Origin: Acinetobacter sp. NIPH 2699
GTDB taxonomy: Bacteria > Pseudomonadota > Gammaproteobacteria > Pseudomonadales > Moraxellaceae
Reading direction: 5' to 3'
Length of the DNA: 64,000 bases
Assembly (NCBI RefSeq): GCF_022549355.1
Contig: NZ_JAKZGL010000006.1
Span: 62,001-126,000 of the forward strand
A program made the position numbers and the translations under genes. Shown piece after piece: positions 1-6,755 of the stretch (position 1 is the first letter of the stretch; every line of letters starts with the position of its first letter). Under the pieces are notes generated by a model, which saw only the letters and a list, made by a program, of their open reading frames with translations, was not told where the DNA came from and did no database searches.

Positions 1-940
1 GATTCGACAATGCTGAAACTAACATCAATAGCGTGGATTCTGGTAAATGGAAGTTGGTAATCAACTGATCCACGATACAGAACTGATAACCTGGGAAAAT
101 AAAGATTTGAGTATCGCCTGTCCAGGGTGCAATTTGACCTTGATTGGCTTGAGCAGCACTTTCTAAAGCGCGTGTTGCTGTTGTCCCCACCGCAATCACT
201 TTATTACCGCGCGCTTTGGTCGCTAAAATCAGATCAATGGTTTCTTGTGGAACATCACACCATTCGCTGTGCATAATGTGGTTGCTAATGTCTGTAGTAC
301 GGACAGGCATGAATGTTCCTGCACCGACATGCAAGGTGACAAAGGTTTTTTGAATGCCATTGGCTGCTAATTTTTCTAATACATCTTGGTCGAAATGCAG
401 ACTTGCGGTCGGCGCTGCCACACTGGCAATCTTTTCAGGATCATGAAAAACTGTTTGGTAGCGTTCAGTGTCAATATCTTCGGCTTCACGATTGAAATAA
501 GGTGGAATTGGTAATTGACCATATTGATCGAGCACCGACAAAATTGGTTGTGAGAATTTCACTACAAACAGATTTTCATGACGACCTTGTACTGTCACAG
601 GAATTGCATCTTCCCCGATATACAGTTCTGCACCGGCTTTGGGCGAGTTGCTCGATTTGATGTGACAATGTGCTGTATGCGTATCCAACAGACGTTCAAC
701 TAGAACTTCGATCGCACCGCCAGTGGCACGTTTGCCTTTTAATCGTGCTTTCATGACTTTGGTGTCATTGAGAACCAGTAAATCACCATCTTCCAATAAA
801 TCTAAAATATCGGTAAAGGCCTGATCATGATAATGACCTTGGGCGTCGATATGCAGTAGGCGTGATGCGCTACGGCTTTCTAATGGGTAGCGAGCAATCA
901 GTTCATCTGGGAGGTCAAAAGAAAAGTCGGAGAGTTGCAT
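1..940 (-). CDS. queA: S-adenosylmethionine:tRNA ribosyltransferase-isomerase QueA (5' part, cut by window edge)
   Basis: QueA transfers and isomerises the ribosyl part of S-adenosylmethionine onto preQ1 in tRNA, giving epoxyqueuosine at wobble position 34. The minus-strand reading starts at 940 with [19 protein letters not shown] and runs open to the window edge, covering about 313 residues of a protein that is usually near 345. Family-typical stretches are visible: [17 protein letters not shown] near residue 55, [13 protein letters not shown] in the middle and [18 protein letters not shown] at the end. The missing C-terminus lies left of the window. It is transcribed away from tRNA-Leu, and nothing suggests it is broken. 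Confidence 0.95.
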   Translation of the reverse strand, partial: MQLSDFSFDLPDELIARYPLESRSASRLLHIDAQGHYHDQAFTDILDLLEDGDLLVLNDTKVMKARLKGKRATGGAIEVLVERLLDTHTAHCHIKSSNSPKAGAELYIGEDAIPVTVQGRHENLFVVKFSQPILSVLDQYGQLPIPPYFNREAEDIDTERYQTVFHDPEKIASVAAPTASLHFDQDVLEKLAANGIQKTFVTLHVGAGTFMPVRTTDISNHIMHSEWCDVPQETIDLILATKARGNKVIAVGTTATRALESAAQANQGQIAPWTGDTQIFIFPGYQFCIVDQLITNFHLPESTLLMLVSALSN

Positions 941-1119
941 ACATCTAAAACATTGCAAAAAATTGGGCGTAGTATAGTCTTTTTTGCATTTTCTCGCTGA
1001 GCTGGATGTTTATAGATAGAAAAATATCTGAATGATTTAAAAGTGAGCAATAAGTGATAGTTAGGGTTTGACAATAAAATCAAACAGGTTATCATACGCA
1101 ACACAAAGCATCACACTCT

Positions 1120-1207
1120 TCCCGAGGTGGTGAAATTGGTAGACGCGGCGGACTCAAAATCCGCTGTCAGAGATGACGTGTCGGTTCGAGTCCGACCCTC
1201 GGGACCA
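1120..1207 (+). tRNA. tRNA-Leu (anticodon CAA)
   Basis: The gene folds as a class II tRNA with a long variable arm. The acceptor stem TCCCGAG pairs with CTCGGGA, followed by an encoded CCA. The anticodon stem GCGGA/TCCGC encloses the loop CTCAAAA, which gives anticodon CAA and decodes UUG. The T arm carries GGTTCGAGTCC. It is the integration target of the element to its right; the tRNA stays complete because the element supplies or preserves the 3' end. Confidence 0.97.
1187..1207 (+). other. attL: 3' end of tRNA-Leu used as attachment site
   Basis: The last 21 bases of the tRNA (CGAGTCCGACCCTCGG, then GACCA) recur in slightly changed form at 12833-12852. Tyrosine integrases of the P4 type commonly recombine in the T-arm and 3' end of tRNA genes, and such an integrase gene starts 180 bases downstream. 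Confidence 0.8.
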
Positions 1208-1320
1208 CTATAATAAAAACATACACCAACATATCGGTGATTCTCCTTTAAATCCAAGCATTTAATCAAAAACCAATACCTCTATATGCCATCATATACC
1301 ACTATACAACGTGGAATAAT

Positions 1321-1368
1321 AAGGATACATTTAAGGATATATTCACTGCGGTCAACTTCCGTATCCTT
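1321..1368 (+). promoter_or_regulatory. Candidate integrase arm-type sites, left end
   Basis: AAGGATAC at 1321-1328 is followed 12 bases later by AAGGATAT at 1333-1340, and an inverted copy GTATCCTT lies at 1361-1368, just before the integrase start. The same direct pair with the same 12-base spacing occurs at the right end (12760-12779). Matching repeats near both ends of an element are typical of arm-type binding sites of tyrosine integrases. Their position over the integrase promoter region would also allow self-regulation, which is inference. Confidence 0.6.
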
Positions 1369-1386
1369 ATTTTGAGTGAAACCCTT

Positions 1387-2757
1387 ATGGCAAAACAGAT
1401 TAAGCCACTTTCCTCTACCCAATGTGATGGGGCAAAACCAAAAGAAAAAGACTACAACCTGTATGACGGACAGGGCTTGATTTTATTTGTTCGAAAAAAT
1501 GGTTCAAAGGTTTGGAGATTTAAATACAAACGTCCTAATGGTAAAGATGGATTAATGACATTAGACAACTACCCAGCCCTTACTTTAAAAGAAGCTCGGG
1601 AACGTAGAGCCATTTATTTAAATCAGTTAGCCAATAATATTGACCCTATTAATCAAATTAAAATTGAAGAAGCTAAAAACAGTGATGAGTTTAGTTTTGA
1701 GCGTATTGCACGAGATTGGCATGAGGCGTATGTGGCTACTGGCAAGTGGAATCAAGCCACGGCAAGAAAAGCCTTAAGCAACTTTGAAATGTATGTTTTC
1801 CCTGTCATTGGTAATAAACCGATAGATACGATTAAAACCCGAGATTTGTATAGCGTCCTGAGTAAGATTGAAGAAAAGGGCTTTTTAGAAATCGTCAGTA
1901 AGACACGACAAAGATTTTCGGGTATTTTCGCTTATGCCATTACTAAGGGTTACATTGATCTAAGCCCAGCCGTAGCTTTAAGTGATGCAATCACGATTAC
2001 AAGAAAAACAAAGCACTATCCAAAATTGTCATTGGTACGGTTACCTGAGTTTTTCAGCCGTTTAAGAAATGACGGAGGCAATCCAATTACCAAGCTGTGC
2101 TTAGAGTTTGCCTTGCATACTTTTGCCCGATCCAGTGAGCTACGCTTTGCACGTTGGAGTGAATTTGATTTTGATAAAAAGATATGGACCATACCGCCTA
2201 CAAGGGAATTAATTGCTGGATATAAAGATTCTCACAGAGGTGCAAAGATGAAAGAAAAGCATTTAATCCCTTTGTCCCCACAAGCATTAAAGCTTATTAA
2301 AGAAACGCAAGTTTATAGCGGTATTTCTTTAAATGTATTCCCTAATAGCGTAGACATGGGCGGTTTTCTGAGTGAAAACACTGCTAACGATATGATTAGG
2401 CGCATGGGCTACAGTACCCAAGAGGATGTATGTATTCATGGCTTTAGGGGCATGGCATGTGGTGCATTAATTGAAAGTACGTTATTTACTGAGGATGCAG
2501 TAGAGAAGCAAATGAGCCACCAAGAACGTAATGGCGTAAGATTGGCTTATATGCACCATGCGGAATTTATGGAAGAACGTAGAATGATGCTTTGTTGGTG
2601 GAGTGATTACCTAGAAGCCAACCAAGAGAAATTTATTAGCCCGATGGAATTTAGCCTTTCATTAATGGAGCAGGCAAAGCAGGGTGTAATTAATATTAAA
2701 TATGCGAAGTTGATTAAGCTTAAATTGGCTGAAATGACAAATTCATTCATTGCTTAA
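1387..2757 (+). CDS. Tyrosine integrase, P4 type (DUF4102 arm-binding domain)
   Basis: This is a 456-residue site-specific recombinase that would insert and excise the element at the tRNA-Leu 3' end. The N-terminus (about residues 5-90, with NLYDGQGLILFVRKNGSKVW and the ALTLKEAR motif) is the arm-binding domain seen in P4-like integrases. A central SAM-like core-binding domain follows. The catalytic domain shows the Arg of FARSSELR, the HGFR box (HxxR), the His of MSHQERN and a Tyr in RLAYMHH. I chose ATG 1387 because it begins MAKQIKPLS, the usual start of this family; a TTG at 1372 would add five residues. The gene reads away from the tRNA, and length and motifs are complete, so it should be active. 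Confidence 0.95.
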   Translation: MAKQIKPLSSTQCDGAKPKEKDYNLYDGQGLILFVRKNGSKVWRFKYKRPNGKDGLMTLDNYPALTLKEARERRAIYLNQLANNIDPINQIKIEEAKNSDEFSFERIARDWHEAYVATGKWNQATARKALSNFEMYVFPVIGNKPIDTIKTRDLYSVLSKIEEKGFLEIVSKTRQRFSGIFAYAITKGYIDLSPAVALSDAITITRKTKHYPKLSLVRLPEFFSRLRNDGGNPITKLCLEFALHTFARSSELRFARWSEFDFDKKIWTIPPTRELIAGYKDSHRGAKMKEKHLIPLSPQALKLIKETQVYSGISLNVFPNSVDMGGFLSENTANDMIRRMGYSTQEDVCIHGFRGMACGALIESTLFTEDAVEKQMSHQERNGVRLAYMHHAEFMEERRMMLCWWSDYLEANQEKFISPMEFSLSLMEQAKQGVINIKYAKLIKLKLAEMTNSFIA

Positions 2758-2851
2758 TTAGGCGAAAATAGCATACGCAAAAATAGCATTTAAATTGTGG
2801 AATTTGTCCAAACTCTAATTTTTATGTTTTATGGATATAGTGTTTTTTGAA

Positions 2852-3138
2852 TGTTACAGGTGTTACAAGGTTACATTATTGTTTTATAAAGAATTAATTT
2901 AAAAAAGCTGTAACACTTTTTATTTTGTAGGTTACAGATTTGTTTTTATTGAATTATTTTAAATTCTAAAACCTTTATTTTGTTGCTGTAACCTACTTTT
3001 GAATAGAGTTTTACGGCATAAAATGAATGCATTAGACTTCATAAGATGCTGTTTTATAAACATTAAGTTTAAATTTTGGCTGTAACCACTTTTGTAACCT
3101 GTTTTTTTCTGAATTTTGAATCGGGCAAATGAGTTACA
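2852..3138 (+). repeat. Left TGTAAC/GTTACA iteron-like array (non-coding stretch 2758-3305)
   Basis: The 550-base gap after the integrase holds about nine copies of GTTACA or its complement TGTAAC: positions 2852, 2861, 2869, 2909, 2930, 2987, 3081, 3093 and 3132. The first three are spaced 9 and 8 bases apart. The stretch is otherwise AT-rich and has no convincing gene. A second array of the same motif lies at 10270-10555, beyond the replication genes. I read the pair as candidate origin or cis-replication sites. Confidence 0.65.
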
Positions 3139-3305
3139 AAGTATGAACTTGCCAACCATATGAATACTGGGAAGTCTGAAAACTTGGATAAATATCTAAT
3201 AAATTGACAAGAATGACAGTTTTTATAGCAGGCACTTGTACCTTGGGTTGGCAAAATAGATGATTTAAGTTTTTGTCGATGATATATGCCAATATAAGGC
3301 ATTAT

Positions 3306-4214
3306 ATGGTTTTAGGATGCGCTGCAATTGGGGGGGGTATGATAGAAATTAATCCTTATGAGTTAGACCCTGAAGAAGCACGTCATCAATTTTATGATTA
3401 CCAAGAGCGAATTTTTAGAAAAATTCATAGTGAAATGGATGATGTACAAGATGATATAACTTATATTCTTTATCATCATTATCACCCTAAAAATTTTAAT
3501 AACATTGATCCAGATGTTCTAAAATTTCTTGAAAAGCATGGGCTTAAAAGAAGTTTAAAGGGGCGCGAAACTGATAAGGCAAATCCTGATTATTATTTAG
3601 CAGCCTATTTTGGTATGGAGACCGCTGAAAATTTTTTTAATAACTCCGTCAATATGGATTTTGATACTCAATTGAGCAATTTATCTTATGCTAAAAATCA
3701 GCTTGCAATTTTAAAGGTTTTATCTCCTACAGGAGAACCGAAGCATAAATCCAGAAATAAAACGGGTCAGTCAAAAGGTGCGAAAATAGCGAATAAAAAT
3801 AGATATGCGCTTACTAGACAAAAGGCAGAAGTGGAGTGGAATAAATTCAAGCGTACAGTGCTAGATTGGGTGAAATTTAAAAATAACCTCGAACAATATG
3901 AAAAAGAAATAAATACAACGTTAAAAGAGTTTGAACAATCTTTTTTTAATACATTGACAGGTATGCGTTTAAAGGGATCGAGTGCTGAAACAAAGAATTT
4001 GTTAGATGAGAAATATACCGATAGTGTACAAAATCCGCCTTTAGTGATTGGGTGGATTAGGGAGCTTGAGGAATTACCTAATAAACAAAAAGAGCAAGCG
4101 GATAAAAAACGAAAGCAAAGACGAATAGATAAGATGATGGAAAATAGTCCATATGCTCCATTAGGGATTCAATTAAGGCGTGAAAAAAATAAAATATTGA
4201 AAGAAATTGATTGA
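3306..4214 (+). CDS. Unknown protein, charged, AT-rich gene
   Basis: I do not recognise this protein of about 302 residues. It is strongly charged, without signal peptide or membrane segment. The first third is acidic (ELDPEEARHQFYDYQERIF). A basic linker (KHKSRNKTGQSKGAKIANKN) near residue 160 is followed by a helix-rich part with coiled-coil character and a very basic C-terminus (KKRKQRRIDKMMEN). Such a layout would suit a nucleic-acid-binding protein, but no motif proves it. Starts at 3273 (TTG), 3279, 3306 and 3339 are all possible; 3339 follows a run of seven G that could serve as ribosome binding site. It stands alone between the left repeat array and the alpA-like genes, where such elements often keep regulatory or cargo genes. 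Confidence 0.7.
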   Translation: MVLGCAAIGGGMIEINPYELDPEEARHQFYDYQERIFRKIHSEMDDVQDDITYILYHHYHPKNFNNIDPDVLKFLEKHGLKRSLKGRETDKANPDYYLAAYFGMETAENFFNNSVNMDFDTQLSNLSYAKNQLAILKVLSPTGEPKHKSRNKTGQSKGAKIANKNRYALTRQKAEVEWNKFKRTVLDWVKFKNNLEQYEKEINTTLKEFEQSFFNTLTGMRLKGSSAETKNLLDEKYTDSVQNPPLVIGWIRELEELPNKQKEQADKKRKQRRIDKMMENSPYAPLGIQLRREKNKILKEID

Positions 4215-4331
4215 TTAAATTATAATAAAATCAAATATATAAAATATGACCACTTATTTTTTTAGCGGTATAGTATTTGTTCATGTTATCAAAAATCAAA
4301 ATAGCCTCATAACCGATATGAGGGCTTATAC

Positions 4332-4568
4332 ATGCAAATTCATGCTTTACCTACTCACGCACAACCGCTACGAGTATCTCAAAAAACCACTTGTCAGATG
4401 CTAGACCTGACCGCAGAGGGTTTGCGCAAACTTATAGCAAAAGACCCAACATTTCCAAAACCTTACAAAGCTGGGCAGACACGCCAAGCCCCTGTTTATT
4501 TCGACTATGCAGAATTGGTGCAATGGCATAAAAGCCAAAAGCAAGCCAATGATGTGCAGTCTGTTTAG
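4332..4568 (+). CDS. AlpA/excisionase-like helix-turn-helix protein
   Basis: A protein of 78 residues. The segment RVSQKTTCQMLDLTAEGLRKLIAKDPTFPKPYKAG, followed by PVYFDYAELVQWHKSQK, has the winged-helix layout of AlpA and Xis-type DNA-binding proteins: a short helix-turn-helix, the FPKP turn, then a strand and a helix with a tryptophan. Such proteins activate integrase or act as excision factors in P4-like elements. It is the first of two such genes; the second begins 16 bases downstream. Which of them acts as the excision factor cannot be told from sequence. Confidence 0.8.
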   Translation: MQIHALPTHAQPLRVSQKTTCQMLDLTAEGLRKLIAKDPTFPKPYKAGQTRQAPVYFDYAELVQWHKSQKQANDVQSV

Positions 4569-4583
4569 GTGGGGAAGATAGTC

Positions 4584-4901
4584 ATGCTAGAACAACAACA
4601 CATAAGTGAAGAGCTATCAGGTACAGAGCGCTTTTATCGTATGAGTGACCTTGCCAATATTCCTGAACGTCCAGCACGTATCCATCAATATAAATCGGGC
4701 ATAAACAAGGGCAGAACCCGAGTGATTGGTGAACGTAGGGCAAGCAAAGGCTTGATAGGCGTATCTGAAAAAACTCTATGGGAATGGGTGCGAAAGGGTG
4801 AATTTCCACAGCCAATAAAACTTAGCTCAACTATTACTGTATGGCGTGCAACAGATATAGCTGGGTGGATGAAATCTAAAGAAATGGAGGCTAAATCATG
4901 A
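4584..4901 (+). CDS. AlpA family transcriptional regulator
   Basis: The 105-residue product ends in a clear AlpA-type domain: GVSEKTLWEWVRKGEFPQPIKLSSTITVWRATDIAGWM, with the W-x-W-V-R-K-G-x-F-P-x-P-x-K-L signature and the WR..DI..W tail. The N-terminal 50 residues are basic and less conserved. ATG 4584 is preceded by GGGGAAG at a suitable distance; a GTG at 4569 would add five residues. AlpA of phage P4 relatives activates the integrase gene. The stop codon overlaps the next start by four bases (ATGA), so the genes are probably translated together. Confidence 0.88.
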   Translation: MLEQQHISEELSGTERFYRMSDLANIPERPARIHQYKSGINKGRTRVIGERRASKGLIGVSEKTLWEWVRKGEFPQPIKLSSTITVWRATDIAGWMKSKEMEAKS

Positions 4902-5545
4902 AAAATGAAGCTCCAAAAGAAATCAAATTCAGTCAAATCAATATTGGGAATAAGTTTAAGGCACAAGCCTATAATTATTTGGCGAAAGCTATTTCATATA
5001 CTGCCAATAAAGGAAATAAATCACCATTTTGTCTATTGGTAACGTATGAGGTTTTACCCAATGAATCTCATTCAGCCTTTGCACACCAAGAATATGCCTT
5101 ATTCAATCCTGAATTAAATTATATTCAAGATGGTTTTTTGTTTGTTGATGGGAAAATGATAGCAATTCAGATAGCTGAGTGTATTCCTATTTATGATGCA
5201 GAAATATTAATAGATTGGCGAAATAATGATGGGCGTTATACGTGGAAAAAAGCAATCGTTTTACCTTTGGATGTTATAGAAACCCTTTCTAATTATGCTG
5301 AGTTTGCACAGGACTATAACGATTATATTCATTTGGGCTATACGACCCTTAAAACGCCACGTTATGACAGTCCTTGTATAGGTATTGATGGGTATTTATT
5401 GAATTTGATTACCCATACGCTACGGGCTGATGCGAGAAAATACCATATTCAGGGGCAAGATAGCGTTGCCTTTCATTTGAGGACAGTTAAACGCCTAAAT
5501 GATGCAGTAAAAACCAATACGAGTGCAGGAGGTTTACCAGTATGA
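4898..5545 (+). CDS. Unknown protein of the replication gene cluster
   Basis: A 215-residue soluble protein that I do not recognise. It has no signal peptide or membrane segment. Its N-terminal half is rich in aromatic residues and strand-like (FCLLVTYEVLPNESHSAFAHQEYALF, FLFVDGKMIAIQIAE), and its C-terminus is helical and basic. Both ends overlap their neighbours by four bases (ATGA at 4898 and 5542), which argues for one operon running from the alpA gene to the helicase-like gene. A role in control or replication of the element is inference from position only. Confidence 0.8.
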   Translation: MKNEAPKEIKFSQINIGNKFKAQAYNYLAKAISYTANKGNKSPFCLLVTYEVLPNESHSAFAHQEYALFNPELNYIQDGFLFVDGKMIAIQIAECIPIYDAEILIDWRNNDGRYTWKKAIVLPLDVIETLSNYAEFAQDYNDYIHLGYTTLKTPRYDSPCIGIDGYLLNLITHTLRADARKYHIQGQDSVAFHLRTVKRLNDAVKTNTSAGGLPV

Positions 5546-5880
5546 ACTTCCTAAAAACGTATAGATCAGACGTATTAGTATGCTCAATCCTTGCAAAACC
5601 TAAAAAATACCGATATTTTAAATATGCCCAACAGAAAGCAGTTGGGTTAGCTTTGGACGGCTATAAATTCTCACTAGACGCACAGTCCGTAAGGGCTTTT
5701 TTTGTGCGTACTATCTCTATGCATTCGCATATCTTTATGGCGAAGCTGGAGAGGGACACGTTTACGTGTGTAGGTAACCTAGTGAGCCTATCGTCCAACC
5801 CTTTTCAGCTTTGCCACCCTCATTTGGACGTGAACGGCAAGGCTTCTATTAATACACTAGGAGCGCATAATCATGCCTAA
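5542..5880 (+). CDS. Ash-family-like small phage protein overlapping a structured RNA
   Basis: A reading frame of 112 residues. The middle (QSVRAFFVRTISMHSHIFMAKLE) and the part FTCVGNLVSLSSNPFQLCHPHLDVNGKA resemble the short Ash-type proteins found in many prophages and satellites; this is recognition by eye. In such genes the protein conservation may partly reflect an RNA structure in the same DNA: bases 5739-5815 fold into a stem-loop resembling a C4-type antisense RNA (separate entry). It overlaps both neighbours (start at 5542 in an ATGA, end past the next ATG at 5873). Whether the protein itself is functional is open. Confidence 0.6.
   Translation: MNFLKTYRSDVLVCSILAKPKKYRYFKYAQQKAVGLALDGYKFSLDAQSVRAFFVRTISMHSHIFMAKLERDTFTCVGNLVSLSSNPFQLCHPHLDVNGKASINTLGAHNHA
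5739..5815 (+). ncRNA. Candidate C4-like structured/antisense RNA
   Basis: GGCGAAGCTG at 5739-5748 pairs over ten positions with CAGCTTTGCC at 5806-5815 (one G-U). Inside is a hairpin ACACG-TTTA-CGTGT at 5756-5769, followed by an unpaired stretch containing GGTAACC and CGTCCAACCC. A closed outer stem with an inner hairpin and single-stranded target regions fits the general form of C4 antisense RNAs of phages P1 and P4. The family assignment is inference and needs a covariance-model search. Confidence 0.4.
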
Positions 5881-6415
5881 TCAAACCGTTACTACTCAAA
5901 ACAAAGTATTTCAAGTCCTTACAGAATTGGATAAACCAGTTAAAGATTATTTCTTTTGTTTAAAGGAAATTCAGGCACTGCATAACGCCGTGATTCACTT
6001 CATCGGCAACGAAAGCAACCCTCGATTTAAAAAAGATATTCAAACTGTGCATTCAGCTTTGTATGGTTCACTTCGAATTATAAGCTTATGGAATGTCCAA
6101 CTGGATGAGCTAGCAGATGCAATTAGTGATATTGAAGAAACAGACGATCCAACAGCTTTAATTCAAGCTATTTACAACGATTTTCAAAAACTTGATGCTG
6201 ATGTACAGCATTTAATAAATCTTGCCAAGATCGCTTGTGATAAGGCATTACAGATCAATCCAGTTGCTTTTAAAATTACTGGGATCAGTTTAAGCACTAT
6301 TCAGCTTATGATCAGTGCAATCCAGCGCATGACGATTCAACTACAATCCGATATTTTTGCCGAATGCGATGTCTTAGGAGAGCTATACCCTACGATTTTT
6401 AAAGTAGAGGTGTAG
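5873..6415 (+). CDS. Unknown helical protein of the replication gene cluster
   Basis: A 180-residue protein that appears entirely helical (long amphipathic stretches such as IQLMISAIQRMTIQLQSDIF). It lacks a signal peptide, membrane segments or a recognised motif. It begins inside the end of the preceding gene and ends four bases before the zinc-finger gene, so it belongs to the same operon. Proteins of this kind in satellites are often control or partner proteins, but nothing here proves that. The conserved cluster position makes it a real gene. Confidence 0.75.
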   Translation: MPNQTVTTQNKVFQVLTELDKPVKDYFFCLKEIQALHNAVIHFIGNESNPRFKKDIQTVHSALYGSLRIISLWNVQLDELADAISDIEETDDPTALIQAIYNDFQKLDADVQHLINLAKIACDKALQINPVAFKITGISLSTIQLMISAIQRMTIQLQSDIFAECDVLGELYPTIFKVEV

Positions 6416-6419
6416 TCTT

Positions 6420-6755
6420 ATGAAGAAAGCGCACCCTACGCTAGGGAAATATCGAAATAATAATTCTGACAAGCCAAAGAAATTTGGCTTAAATCGGGCA
6501 CTACTTCCTGATCCTATTGAATATCTAACTGCTAGTGGCTACGCCGTAAAAGGTCGTGGCGAATGGCGAGAAATGATTTGTCCTTTCCATGATGACAGTA
6601 CCCCAAGCTTACGCATAAACAGCCGTAAAGGTTGTTTTAAATGTATGGCTTGCGAAGCCAAAGGCGGTGATTTGATAGCATTTCACCAATTGCTTACAGG
6701 CAAGTCTTTTATCGAAGCGTGTAAAGATTTGGGTGCATGGGAGAATCATGAATGA
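6420..6755 (+). CDS. CHC2-type zinc-finger (primase-like) protein
   Basis: A protein of 111 residues. The motif CPFHDDSTPSLRIN...CFKCMAC gives zinc ligands C54, H57, C75 and C78, matching the CHC2 zinc-binding domain at the N-terminus of DnaG and of P4 alpha-type primases. GGDLIAFHQLLTGKSFIEAC is the usual sequence after the finger. The zinc domain alone binds DNA; the catalytic TOPRIM part is in the next gene, which starts four bases before this one ends. The two products probably work together as a split primase. The basic N-terminus (KKAHPTLGKYR) may add DNA contact. Confidence 0.92.
   Translation: MKKAHPTLGKYRNNNSDKPKKFGLNRALLPDPIEYLTASGYAVKGRGEWREMICPFHDDSTPSLRINSRKGCFKCMACEAKGGDLIAFHQLLTGKSFIEACKDLGAWENHE

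Noticed and set aside
3069..3302. Minus-strand frames of 66 and 77 residues after the integrase
   Set aside because: They lie in the repeat array, with no start signals or domains.
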